Assembly: GCA_002363865.1 (NCBI GenBank)
Contig: DEWY01000015.1
Span: 394,315-458,314, forward strand
Direction of reading: 5' to 3'
Origin: Caulobacteraceae bacterium UBA3198
GTDB lineage: Bacteria; Pseudomonadota; Alphaproteobacteria; Caulobacterales; Caulobacteraceae
Length of the DNA: 64,000 bases
Part shown: piece by piece, positions 9,968 through 18,367 of the stretch
Layout: every line of letters begins with the position of its first letter
Numbering within the stretch: position 1 is the first letter of the stretch
Notes under the pieces: generated by a model
Told to the model about the DNA's origin: nothing
The model's input: the letters and a program-made list of their open reading frames with translations, nothing else
The model's database searches: none
Program-made: the position numbers and the translations under genes

Positions 9968-11233
9968 ATGCTCAAACACGCCCGCCGCCAGATTCTCGCC
10001 GGCCTCATCGCCGCGGCGACCCTGCTCGGCTTTGCCGCTCCAGCCGCCCAGGCTCAGATCCCCTATCTTCAATTGCCGGCCCAGCAGCCGAAGTACGCGT
10101 CCATCGTGGTGGACGCCGAATCCGGCGAGGTCCTCTATGGCAAACGCGCCGACAGTGCCCGCTATCCAGCCTCCATCACCAAGGTGATGACCCTCTATCT
10201 GATGTTCGAGCAGCTGGCCGCCGGGCAGATGACCCTGGAAGATCGGGTCGTCTTCTCGCCCCGCGCCGCCGCCGCGCCGCCCACCAAGCTGTTCGTGAAG
10301 GCAGGCGACTCGATCTCGGTGGAAGAGGCCATGCACGCCCTGGCAATCCGCTCGGCCAATGATGTGGCCGTGGCCGTCGCCGAGAAGCTGGGGGGCAGCG
10401 AGGCGCGCTTCGCCGCGCTCATGACCCTGCGCGCCCGCGAACTGGGCATGGACTCCACCACCTTCGTCAACGCCTCGGGCCTGCCCGACAGCCGCCAGCT
10501 GTCCACCGCCCGGGACCTGGCGGTGCTGTCGCGGGCCATCATGCGGGACTTCCCGCAGTACTACACTCTGTTCAGCACCTCGCAGTTCACCTTCCGCGGC
10601 TCGGTCATCCGCGGCCACAACAGCCTCCTGCGCCGGGAGCTGGGGGTCGACGGGCTGAAGACCGGCTACACCAACGCCTCGGGCTACAACATCGCCATTT
10701 CCGGCGTGAAGAATAACCGCCGCCTGATCGTGGTGGTGCTCGGCGGCGCCTCGACGGCGGCCCGGGACAATCATGCCCAGGACCTGCTGCTCACCGGCTT
10801 CGACGTGGCGGACCGCCGCTCGCGCGGCGAGCGGATCACTGTGGCCCAGAACCTGTTCGAGCCCGAGCCCACCGGACCCATCATGCGCCCGTCGCGCGAA
10901 CAGGGGGATGGCGAGCAGGATGGGCTGAAGATCGTGCTGGCCACCGCCCCGCCCCCGCCGGCTCCGACCCGGGCGGCCGCCCAGGCGGCGCCCGCCGGCC
11001 AATGGCAGGTGCAGGTGGGCGCGTTCAAATCCAAGGCCCTGGCCCAGGAGCAGCTCAAGCTGAGCCGCCGCCGGTTCGCCGAGGCTTTCTCTGGCGCCGG
11101 CACGCTCGTCACCGACGCCACCGCCGGCTTCTACCGCGCCCGCTTCTCCGGCCTGACCGAGGCTCGTGCCAGGGCGGCCTGCGAAACCCTGAAAGCCAAG
11201 AACCAGGCCTGTATGGTCATCGGACCGGCCTGA
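9968..11233 (+). CDS. D-alanyl-D-alanine carboxypeptidase (S11 family) with SPOR domain
   Basis: 421-residue periplasmic penicillin-binding protein that trims the terminal D-Ala of peptidoglycan stem peptides. All three active-site motifs are present: S69-I-T-K72, S129-A-N131 and K231-T-G233. A signal peptide (about 1-29, ending AAQA) is at the N-terminus. A proline-rich linker (about 328-343) leads to a C-terminal SPOR domain (about 344-421, WQVQVGAFKSKALAQ), which binds denuded glycan at division sites. The ATG at 9968 was preferred to 9914 because it puts the signal peptide at the N-terminus. Its location next to mipZ fits a cell-division role. Confidence 0.93.
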   Translation: MLKHARRQILAGLIAAATLLGFAAPAAQAQIPYLQLPAQQPKYASIVVDAESGEVLYGKRADSARYPASITKVMTLYLMFEQLAAGQMTLEDRVVFSPRAAAAPPTKLFVKAGDSISVEEAMHALAIRSANDVAVAVAEKLGGSEARFAALMTLRARELGMDSTTFVNASGLPDSRQLSTARDLAVLSRAIMRDFPQYYTLFSTSQFTFRGSVIRGHNSLLRRELGVDGLKTGYTNASGYNIAISGVKNNRRLIVVVLGGASTAARDNHAQDLLLTGFDVADRRSRGERITVAQNLFEPEPTGPIMRPSREQGDGEQDGLKIVLATAPPPPAPTRAAAQAAPAGQWQVQVGAFKSKALAQEQLKLSRRRFAEAFSGAGTLVTDATAGFYRARFSGLTEARARAACETLKAKNQACMVIGPA

Positions 11234-11242
11234 GGTCGGGTT

Positions 11243-11692
11243 CTAGCGTTTGAGCAGACGGTCGCGGGCGGCGTTGATCTGAGCCGCCAGACCTGCTGAG
11301 CCCCCCGCATCCGGATGGGTGCGACGCATCAGCCGCGTATAGGCCGCCTGGATTTCGTCTGCATCAGCTTCAGGCCCGACGCCCAATATGTCCCGGGCTT
11401 CCCGCTCGCTCATCCCGCCCTTGCCGCCGGAACGCGCGCCGGCGTCGGCCCCAAGGCCAGGACCAGCGCCGGCGGTGCGGGCGCTCATGGCCAGCCACAG
11501 ACCGATCACCACCAGCACCGGGGCGAAGGCCCAGCCGCCACGGACGGCCAGGAAGGCGGCGGCGGCGAAGGCCGCAACGCTGGCCAGACCCGACAGGATC
11601 CGCCATTCGCGGCGCTGGAACATGGGTCGGCCGCGACGGCCCATCCACACGAACAAGGCCAGGGCCGCGCAGCCCAGCGCCAGATAGAGCAT
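11243..11692 (-). CDS. Membrane-anchored J-domain (DnaJ-like) protein
   Basis: 149-residue protein with two or three N-terminal hydrophobic helices (about 1-17 and 33-68), a Gly/Ala-rich linker and a C-terminal J-domain (about 97-149). The J-domain contains ILGVGPEADADEIQAAYTRLMRRTHPDAGGS with the essential HPD that stimulates DnaK ATPase. The layout resembles the DjlA/Pam18-like type, with the J-domain at the extreme C-terminus. It starts 4 nt downstream of the mipZ stop, so the two are probably co-transcribed. It converges on the carboxypeptidase gene. The client is unknown. Confidence 0.87.
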   Translation of the reverse strand: MLYLALGCAALALFVWMGRRGRPMFQRREWRILSGLASVAAFAAAAFLAVRGGWAFAPVLVVIGLWLAMSARTAGAGPGLGADAGARSGGKGGMSEREARDILGVGPEADADEIQAAYTRLMRRTHPDAGGSAGLAAQINAARDRLLKR

Positions 11693-11696
11693 GGGC

Positions 11697-12521
11697 CTAT
11701 TCGGCCGCCATCAGGGTCTGGCCCGTGACATCCCCGAGGCCCAGGGCGCCGATCAGGGCGCGAAGCTCCTGCCGGGCGGCCACGTGCTGCAGGGAGATGG
11801 CCACAGGCCGGATGGCCGGCGACAGGTCGGCGATGGTCAGGCCGAAGGGATAGAGCTCGCGATAGATGACCCGGTCGCGCAGGCCGGGACCCACGCGGAA
11901 GCCCACCCGGCGCGACAGGGCCTTGACCCGTTCGTCCAGGCGACGGCGGTTGCGGGCCTCGGTGGGCGCCAGACGGTTGCGCAGCACCACCCAGTCGATG
12001 GACCGACCATCGGCCACGGCGCGCGCCTTGCGGCTGTCCCAGACGGTGACCGAGTAGAGGCCAGGCCGTTTCAGATCGAGCGAGACCGGATCGACGACGC
12101 CCAGCATGTCGAAGTCGACGAAGCTGTCATTCATCGGGGTGACGATCAGATCGGCCAGGCCATGGGCGGCCCGGGAGATGGCGGTGTCGCCGCCAGGGGT
12201 GTCGATCAGCACGAAGTCCGCCGCCTCATTGGCCGCCTCGAAGGCCTGGTGGAAGGCCGCCAGTGCCTCCCCGTCCGTGGCCAGGGCCAGGTCAGGGCTG
12301 AGGGGGAATTCGAGGGGCATCGGGGCTTCGGCCTCGTTGGCCGCGAGCCAGGCCCGCCGGCTGGCGAAGAAGTGGCCCAGGGACTGCTGGCGCAGATCCA
12401 GGTCGAGCACAGCCACCTTGGCGCCGCCATACATCAGGGCCACGGCGAGGTGCAGGGCGATGGTGGACTTGCCAGCACCGCCCTTCTCATTACCGACGAC
12501 GATCACACGGGGTTGGGACAT
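11697..12521 (-). CDS. mipZ: Division-plane positioning ATPase MipZ
   Basis: 274-residue ParA/MinD-like ATPase. In Caulobacter crescentus MipZ forms a gradient from ParB at the poles and inhibits FtsZ polymerisation, placing the ring at midcell. The sequence begins with the deviant Walker A K13-GGAGKST20; D42 in the LDLDLRQQ block corresponds to the hydrolysis residue of the characterised protein. IDTPGGDTAISRAAHG, TPMNDSFVDFDMLG and GPGLRDRVIYRELYPFGLT are diagnostic of MipZ rather than ParA or MinD. It is transcribed divergently from panC. Two GANTC sites lie directly upstream. Confidence 0.97.
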   Translation of the reverse strand: MSQPRVIVVGNEKGGAGKSTIALHLAVALMYGGAKVAVLDLDLRQQSLGHFFASRRAWLAANEAEAPMPLEFPLSPDLALATDGEALAAFHQAFEAANEAADFVLIDTPGGDTAISRAAHGLADLIVTPMNDSFVDFDMLGVVDPVSLDLKRPGLYSVTVWDSRKARAVADGRSIDWVVLRNRLAPTEARNRRRLDERVKALSRRVGFRVGPGLRDRVIYRELYPFGLTIADLSPAIRPVAISLQHVAARQELRALIGALGLGDVTGQTLMAAE

Positions 12522-12541
12522 GAGTCCTGCTCCATCGATTC
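12522..12541 (-). promoter_or_regulatory. Paired CcrM methylation sites upstream of mipZ
   Basis: GAGTC (12522-12526) and GATTC (12537-12541) are two GANTC sites within 20 bp immediately upstream of the mipZ start. In C. crescentus mipZ transcription is known to depend on CcrM GANTC methylation. Conserved paired sites would suit the same control here. Confidence 0.55.
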
Positions 12542-12686
12542 GGCCAGGCGGGCCTATAGGTTAACGAGAGGCTTATGCCGGCCGCCACGTCAACTTGGCA
12601 GGCCCCAGCCCCTGTGGACGGATGGACGCACCCCCCAGGGTTCAGCCATAAGCCGCGGGCCGCTTTAGACCGTGAGATGAGGCCCC

Positions 12687-13544
12687 ATGTCCGCCGATCA
12701 CCTGCCCATTGTCCGCACCGTCGCTGAACTTCGGACCCAGGTCCGCGCCTGGCGGGCTGCTGGCCAGACCGTGGCCATGACGCCCACCATGGGCGCCCTG
12801 CACGAAGGGCATCTGTCGCTGGTGCGGCTGGCCAGGACGAAGGCCGACCGGGTGGTGGCCAGCATCTTCGTCAACCCGGCGCAGTTCGGGCCCAATGAGG
12901 ATTTCGAACGCTATCCCCGGGACGAGGCCGGCGACGCCCGGCTGCTGGCCAGCGCCGGCTGCGACCTGCTCTATGCGCCTGACGTCAGCCAGATCTATCC
13001 GCCCGGCTACGCCACCAAGGTCAGCGTCTCAGGGGTCAGCGAACCCCTGGACGGGGCCGCCCGGCCCGGCCATTTCGACGGCGTGGCCACCGTGGTGGCC
13101 AAGCTCCTGAACCAGGCCCAGCCCGATGTGGCGGTGTTCGGCGAGAAGGACTTCCAGCAGCTGCAGCTGATCCGCACGCTCACCCGCGACCTGGACATTC
13201 CCGTCGAGATCGTCGGCGCCCCCATCGCCCGGGACGCTGACGGCCTGGCCCTGTCCTCGCGCAACGCCTATCTCAGCGCCGCCGAACGGCCCGTCGCCGG
13301 CATGATGAACAAGGTGCTGGCCGATGCGGCCGCCAGGCTCGTGGCCGGGGATTCGGTGGAAAAGGTGGAGGCCACCGGCCGCGCGGCCCTGGAGCGGCAC
13401 GGCTTCCAGCGGGTGGACTATTTCGAGGTCCGGCAGGTGGAGGATCTCTCGCCCGCCGGCCCGCCGCCCTATCAGGGCCGGGTGCGCATCTTCGCCGCCG
13501 CCCACCTGGGCAAGACCCGGCTGATCGACAATATGGCGGTCTAG
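12687..13544 (+). CDS. panC: Pantoate--beta-alanine ligase
   Basis: 285-residue cytoplasmic pantothenate synthetase that joins pantoate and beta-alanine with ATP to make pantothenate, the coenzyme A precursor. The motifs are complete: TPTMGALHEGHLSLV (nucleotide-binding HxGH), SIFVNPAQFGPNEDFERYPR, PGHFDGVATVVAKL, FGEKDFQQLQ, and the KMSKS-equivalent region GLALSSRNAYLSA. Length is normal. The ATG follows GATGAGG. The gene stands alone and diverges from mipZ; no panB or panD is near. Confidence 0.98.
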   Translation: MSADHLPIVRTVAELRTQVRAWRAAGQTVAMTPTMGALHEGHLSLVRLARTKADRVVASIFVNPAQFGPNEDFERYPRDEAGDARLLASAGCDLLYAPDVSQIYPPGYATKVSVSGVSEPLDGAARPGHFDGVATVVAKLLNQAQPDVAVFGEKDFQQLQLIRTLTRDLDIPVEIVGAPIARDADGLALSSRNAYLSAAERPVAGMMNKVLADAAARLVAGDSVEKVEATGRAALERHGFQRVDYFEVRQVEDLSPAGPPPYQGRVRIFAAAHLGKTRLIDNMAV

Positions 13545-13548
13545 ACCG

Positions 13549-13959
13549 CTACCAGAGACCGGCCTCGCGGAGCTGCCGGGCCAGTTCGGGGGGCGTGTCC
13601 TGACCGCTGTCGCTAGCGAGGTCCGGCGGGACGTCTTTGGGCTCCAGATAGCGCCACCCCTGGAAGGGCCGCCTGGGCGTCGGGGCGACCCGCACCAGGG
13701 TCTCGTCGAGCAACATCTCGCAGCGGGCGTCCTGCCCCTCCCCCACCGTGGTCACCTCCAGGATCAGCTGCCGGGTGAGGATCGCGCCCTTATAGACCCG
13801 GTAGAGGGAGCCCCCGTCTGTGAGTTCGGCCGCCCGCTTTGGCGTCTGGCGGGTGCGCAGAATCCAGGGCTGGCCAGCCCTGGCCTGGGGTTCACGCCAG
13901 TCCAGCAGTTCCTCCACGGTGTCGCAGCCGACGACGAGCTTGATCAGATGCACGGTCAT
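13549..13959 (-). CDS. DUF1489 family protein
   Basis: 136-residue protein of the alphaproteobacterial DUF1489 family, recognised from the start MTVHLIKLVVGCDTVEELLDW and the conserved blocks LRTRQTPKRAAEL, GSLYRVYKGAILTRQ and FQGWRYLEPKDVPPDL. No enzymatic function is known for the family, and no membrane segment or signal peptide is visible. It lies 10 nt downstream of the methylcrotonyl-CoA carboxylase alpha stop, so it may be the last gene of that operon, although the family is not specific to leucine degradation. Confidence 0.85.
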   Translation of the reverse strand: MTVHLIKLVVGCDTVEELLDWREPQARAGQPWILRTRQTPKRAAELTDGGSLYRVYKGAILTRQLILEVTTVGEGQDARCEMLLDETLVRVAPTPRRPFQGWRYLEPKDVPPDLASDSGQDTPPELARQLREAGLW

Positions 13960-13969
13960 GGCGGAGGGT

Positions 13970-15859
13970 CTACGGGCTGGGCGACAGCCGCGCCAGCACC
14001 ACGCCCTCGCTGACCTGGGCGCCGACGCTCACCGAAACCGACTCGACCACGCCGTCGAAGGCCGCAGTCAGGGCGTGCTCCATTTTCATGGCCTCGAGCG
14101 TCACCAGGGTCTGGCCGCGGCTCACCTTGTCGCCCTGCGCCACCGCGACGGCCACTACCTTGCCCGGCATGGGGGCGATCACCACGCCATCGCCCGCAGG
14201 TCCTTCCCCGGCCACCGCCGCCGGCGCCTGGCCGGAGAAGGCGTAGGCCTCGCCCGCCTCGAACACGACGGTGGCGCCGGCCGCATCCAGCAGGACATCG
14301 GCTGACAGGGGGCCCGCCTCCAGGGGCGCCTCCACGGCCGCGCCGTCACGATAGAGCCTGAGGCTCGCCTGCGGGGCGGCGTTCAGCCTGAAGCCGGTGA
14401 GCGCGCTCCAGGGACCGCCCGGCTCGCACGCCGTAGTGGGGGCCTGGGATAACAGCCCCTGGGCGGCGGCCGACAGGACCGCTGGGCTGGGATCAGGGGA
14501 CTGAGCCAGGGCGTCCTGGCGGGCGGCGATGAAGCCGGTGTCCACCTCGCCGCGCAGGAAGTCGGGCTCCCCCAGGCAGCGGGCGAGGAAGCCGGCATTG
14601 GTCCGCACGGGCCAGACCTGCACCTCGCCGCAGGCCTTCTCAAGGCGCCGGGCGGCCGCCTGCCGCGTGGGGCCATGGGCGATCAGCTTGGCGATCATCG
14701 GGTCATAGTGCGGGCTGACGGCGCCGCCGGCCTCGACGCCGGTGTCCACCCGAACGCTGTCGGGCAGCACGAAATGCTCCAGTTCGCCGATCGACGGCAG
14801 GAAGCCCGCCGCCGGGTTCTCGGCATATAGCCTGGCCTCCATGGCCCAGCCGTTCAGGGTGATCTGGTCCTGGGCCAGCGGCAGGGGTTCGCCAGCGGCG
14901 ACCCGCAACTGCCACTCCACCAGGTCCTGTCCCGTGACCGCCTCGGTGACCGGATGCTCCACCTGCAGGCGGGTGTTCATCTCCATGAACCAGACGCGGT
15001 TGGCGCGCAGGCCCTCGCTGGCGTCGGCGATGAACTCCACCGTGCCGGCGCCCACATAGTCCACGGCCTGGGCTGCGCGGACGGCGGCGGCGCAGACGGC
15101 CTCGCGCACGGCGGCGCTCATGCCCGGCGCAGGCGCCTCCTCGATCACCTTTTGGTGGCGGCGCTGGAGGGAGCAGTCGCGCTCGAAAAGGTGAACCACC
15201 TGGCCGTGGCTGTCGCCGAACACCTGCACCTCAATATGGCGCGGCCGGGCGACATAGGTCTCCAGCAGGACGCGGTCATCGCCAAAGGCGCCGGCGGCTT
15301 CGCGCTTGGCCGCGCCGAGCGCCGCGGCGAAATCGCTGGCGCGCTCGACCTTGCGCATGCCCTTGCCGCCGCCCCCGGCCACGGCCTTGATCAGCACCGG
15401 ATAGCCGATCTGCTCGGCCTGGGCGGCGAGATGGGCGGGGTGCTGGTTTTCGCCGTGATAGCCCGGCGTCACCGGCACCCCGGCCTGGATCATCAGGGCC
15501 TTGGCCGCATCCTTCAGCCCCATGGCGCGGATGGCCGACGGCGGCGGTCCGACCCAGGTCAGGCCCGCGCCCATCACCGCTTCGGCGAAGTCGGCGTTCT
15601 CCGACAGGAAGCCATAGCCGGGATGGATGGCGTCGGCGCCGCTGGCCCGGGCCGCCTCCAGCACGGCGGCGACATTGAGATAGCTCTCCCGGGCCGCCGC
15701 CGGCCCCAGGCGCACGGCTTGGTCGGCTTCGCGCACATGCGGGGCCTGGGCGTCGGCGTCGGAATAGACCGCCACGGTGGCCAGGCCCATCTGGCGGGCG
15801 GTGCGGAAGATCCGCCTTGCGATCTCGCCGCGGTTGGCGACCAGGAGGGTCGTGATCAT
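13970..15859 (-). CDS. mccA: Acyl-CoA carboxylase, biotin-containing alpha subunit (probable methylcrotonyl-CoA carboxylase)
   Basis: 629-residue biotin carboxylase plus biotin carrier subunit. The N-terminal biotin carboxylase has LLVANRGEIARRI, HPGYGFLSEN, the ATP-grasp glycine loop KAVAGGGGKGMR and MEMNTRLQVEHPVTEAVTGQDLVEWQ. The C-terminal carrier domain has the biotinylation site EAMKMEH. Methylcrotonyl-CoA rather than propionyl-CoA specificity is inferred from its operon with a matching beta subunit and a hydratase, and from a separate pccA/pccB pair at 27-33 kb. The pathway step converts 3-methylcrotonyl-CoA to 3-methylglutaconyl-CoA in leucine breakdown. Its ATG overlaps the hydratase stop by 4 nt. 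Confidence 0.88.
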   Translation of the reverse strand: MITTLLVANRGEIARRIFRTARQMGLATVAVYSDADAQAPHVREADQAVRLGPAAARESYLNVAAVLEAARASGADAIHPGYGFLSENADFAEAVMGAGLTWVGPPPSAIRAMGLKDAAKALMIQAGVPVTPGYHGENQHPAHLAAQAEQIGYPVLIKAVAGGGGKGMRKVERASDFAAALGAAKREAAGAFGDDRVLLETYVARPRHIEVQVFGDSHGQVVHLFERDCSLQRRHQKVIEEAPAPGMSAAVREAVCAAAVRAAQAVDYVGAGTVEFIADASEGLRANRVWFMEMNTRLQVEHPVTEAVTGQDLVEWQLRVAAGEPLPLAQDQITLNGWAMEARLYAENPAAGFLPSIGELEHFVLPDSVRVDTGVEAGGAVSPHYDPMIAKLIAHGPTRQAAARRLEKACGEVQVWPVRTNAGFLARCLGEPDFLRGEVDTGFIAARQDALAQSPDPSPAVLSAAAQGLLSQAPTTACEPGGPWSALTGFRLNAAPQASLRLYRDGAAVEAPLEAGPLSADVLLDAAGATVVFEAGEAYAFSGQAPAAVAGEGPAGDGVVIAPMPGKVVAVAVAQGDKVSRGQTLVTLEAMKMEHALTAAFDGVVESVSVSVGAQVSEGVVLARLSPSP

Positions 15860-16716
15860 TCGGACCAGCGGGGCTTGCGCTTTTCGAGGAAGGCCAGGAC
15901 GCCCTCCTGCCCCTCATCGCTGACCCGCACCCGTGCGATGACCTTGGCGGTGTCTTCCATCAGGCCGTGATCGATCTCCTGATAGGCCACGTGCTCGACG
16001 ATCTTCTTGGACTCGATCACGGCCATCGGGCCGCAGGCCATCATCTCGGTGGAAAGGCCGGCGATGGCGCCGTCGAGGGCGGCGTCGTCGGCCACCACCT
16101 GGGTGATCAGACCGATCTTTTCGGCATGGGCCGCATCGAAGGTGCGCCCCGTGGCGAACAGGCCCCGCGCGGTGCGCGGGCCGACGGCGGCGACCACATA
16201 GGGGCTGATGGTGGCGGCCACCAGACCGAGCTTGACCTCGGCGAAGCTGAACTTCGCGTCCGCCGTGGCGATGGCCATGTCGCAGGCCGCCGCAAGTCCC
16301 GCACCGCCGCCATAGGCGCCGCCCTGGACCAGGGCCACGGTCAGGGCCGGAATGTCCCAAAGGAGCTTGAGCATCTTCGCCATGGCCATGGCGTCTTCGC
16401 GGTTGTCGTCCTCGGTGTGACCGGCCGCGGCCCGCATCCAGTCGAGGTCGGCGCCGGCGCTGAAGGTCCCGCCCGCACCGCGCAGGAAGACCAGCCGCAC
16501 ATGCTCGGCGCCATGCAGGGTCTCGAAGGTCTCCGACAGGGCGGCGATCAGGGCCGCGTCAAAGGCGTTGCGCCGCTCGGGCCGGTTGATGGTGACGACG
16601 GCCACGCCCTCAACCGTGGCCTCCAGGCGCACCAGGGGCGAGGTGGCGTCGGTGTCGAGGCCTTCCACCAGGGGATCAACGATGGGATTGCTCATGATCT
16701 CAAAAGGCTCCGTCAC
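15856..16716 (-). CDS. Enoyl-CoA hydratase/isomerase family protein, probable methylglutaconyl-CoA hydratase
   Basis: 286-residue crotonase-fold enzyme. Visible elements are VVTINRPERRNAFDAALIAAL, the oxyanion-hole block GAGGTFSAGADLDWM, QGGAYGGGAGLAAACDMAIATADAKFSFAEVKLGL and the C-terminal GVLAFLEKRKPRW. Its position between the two carboxylase subunits implies hydration of 3-methylglutaconyl-CoA to HMG-CoA, step five of leucine degradation. The GTG start at 16716 overlaps the mccB stop (GTGA), favouring coupling. A downstream ATG at 16695 (MSNPIVDP) is an alternative, and neither has a strong Shine-Dalgarno. Family is certain; substrate is inferred from context. Confidence 0.87.
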   Translation of the reverse strand: MTEPFEIMSNPIVDPLVEGLDTDATSPLVRLEATVEGVAVVTINRPERRNAFDAALIAALSETFETLHGAEHVRLVFLRGAGGTFSAGADLDWMRAAAGHTEDDNREDAMAMAKMLKLLWDIPALTVALVQGGAYGGGAGLAAACDMAIATADAKFSFAEVKLGLVAATISPYVVAAVGPRTARGLFATGRTFDAAHAEKIGLITQVVADDAALDGAIAGLSTEMMACGPMAVIESKKIVEHVAYQEIDHGLMEDTAKVIARVRVSDEGQEGVLAFLEKRKPRWSE

Positions 16717-18320
16717 ATGCGGAAGACGCCAAAGCGCGTCTCCGGTACTGGCGCATTGAGCGCCGCAGATATCGAAAGGCCCAGCACATCTCGGGTCTGG
16801 GCGGGGTCGATGACGCCATCATCCCACAGGCGGGCGGTGGCGAAATAGGGGTCGCCTTCGGTCTCGTAGCGTTCCCGGACCGGGGCCTTGAACGCCGCTT
16901 CGTCTTCATCGGACCAGGCCTCGCCGCGGGCCTCCAGGCCGTCGCGGCGTATGGTGGCCAGGACGCTGGCGGCCTGCTCGCCGCCCATGACGCTGATCCG
17001 GCTGTTGGGCCAGGTCCAGAGGAAACGCGGGGAATAGGCCCGGCCGCACATGCCGTAATTGCCGGCCCCGAAGGAACCGCCAATCAGGACGGTGAACTTG
17101 GGGACCTCGGCGCAGGCCACCGCTGTGACCAGCTTGGCGCCGTCCTTGGCGATGCCGCCGGCCTCATAGCGGCCGCCGACCATGAAGCCGGAGATGTTCT
17201 GCAGGAAGACCAGCGGGATCTTCCGCTTACAGGCCAGTTCGATGAAATGGGCGCCCTTGAGCGCGCTTTCGGAAAACAGCACGCCGTTGTTGGCCAGGAT
17301 GGCGACCGGATAGCCCCAGATCCGCGCAAAGCCGCAGACCAGGGTGGTCCCATAGAGCGCCTTGAACTCATCAAAGTCCGAGCCGTCGACAATGCGGGCG
17401 ATGACCTCGCGCACATCGTAGGGGGCCCGCACGTCGCCCGGAATGATCCCGTAAAGCTCTTCGGCGTCGTAGGCCGGAGGCCGGGGCTCGGCCAAAGCCA
17501 TCTCATGGGTCTTGGTGGTGTTCAGGTTGCCGACGATGGAGCGCACGATGACAAGCGCGTGCTCGTCGTTCTCGGCCACATGGTCCACGACGCCAGAGCG
17601 GCGGCCATGGGTGTCGGCGCCGCCCAGCTCCTCGGCGCTGATGACCTCGCCGGTGGCGGCCTTAACAAGGGGCGGACCGCCCAGGAAGATGGTGCCCTGC
17701 CCCCGGACGATCACCGTCTCGTCGGACATGGCCGGCACATAGGCGCCGCCGGCCGTGCAGGAGCCCATGACGCAGGCGATCTGGGCGACGCCCGCCGCGC
17801 TCATCTGGGCCTGATTGAAGAAGATGCGGCCGAAATGGTCGCGATCGGGAAACACCTCGGCCTGGTGCGGCAGGTTGGCGCCGCCGGAATCCACAAGATA
17901 AACGCAAGGCAGATGGTTCTGCAGGGCGATCTCCTGGGCCCGCAGATGCTTCTTCACGGTCATCGGGAAATAGGCGCCGCCCTTCACCGTGGCGTCGTTG
18001 GCGAGGATCATCACCTCGCGGCCCGCGACCTTGCCGACGCCGGCGATCAGGCCTGCGCCCGGCGCCTCGTCGTCATACAGGCCGTGGGCGGCCAGGGCGC
18101 CGATCTCCAGGAACGGCGCGCCGGGATCGAGCAGCCGCATGACCCGGTCCCGGGGCAGGAGCTTGCCGCGCGATTCGTGCCGCTCGCGCGACGCGGACGG
18201 TCCGCCCAGGGCGGCTTGCGCCAAATGCGCCCGAAGCTGGTCAACCAGGCCGCGATTTTGCTGAGCCTGGGTCTGAAATGCCTCGGAAGCGGGGTCGATG
18301 GAGGAAGTTAGCCTCGTCAT
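16713..18320 (-). CDS. mccB: Acyl-CoA carboxylase beta subunit (probable methylcrotonyl-CoA carboxylase carboxyltransferase)
   Basis: 535-residue carboxyltransferase subunit. The typical MCC-beta order is present: LLPRDRVMRLLDPGAPFLEIGALAAHGLYDD, VMILANDATVKGGAYFPMTVKKHLRAQEIA, LVDSGGANLPHQAEVFPDRDHFGRIFFNQA, CTAGGAYVPAMSDE, TEELGGADTHGR-like sequence, and FGAGNYGMCGRAYSPRFLWTWPNSRISVMGGEQAA. The last two are diagnostic for MCC rather than PCC. ATG 18320 (MTRLTSSIDP) was chosen over upstream starts that would run into the divergent patatin gene. It is first in the operon mccB-hydratase-mccA-DUF1489. Confidence 0.92.
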   Translation of the reverse strand: MTRLTSSIDPASEAFQTQAQQNRGLVDQLRAHLAQAALGGPSASRERHESRGKLLPRDRVMRLLDPGAPFLEIGALAAHGLYDDEAPGAGLIAGVGKVAGREVMILANDATVKGGAYFPMTVKKHLRAQEIALQNHLPCVYLVDSGGANLPHQAEVFPDRDHFGRIFFNQAQMSAAGVAQIACVMGSCTAGGAYVPAMSDETVIVRGQGTIFLGGPPLVKAATGEVISAEELGGADTHGRRSGVVDHVAENDEHALVIVRSIVGNLNTTKTHEMALAEPRPPAYDAEELYGIIPGDVRAPYDVREVIARIVDGSDFDEFKALYGTTLVCGFARIWGYPVAILANNGVLFSESALKGAHFIELACKRKIPLVFLQNISGFMVGGRYEAGGIAKDGAKLVTAVACAEVPKFTVLIGGSFGAGNYGMCGRAYSPRFLWTWPNSRISVMGGEQAASVLATIRRDGLEARGEAWSDEDEAAFKAPVRERYETEGDPYFATARLWDDGVIDPAQTRDVLGLSISAALNAPVPETRFGVFRM

Positions 18321-18367
18321 ATGCATGGCATAGCCCCGCACGCCGTCCCGCGCTAGGCTCCCCGACT

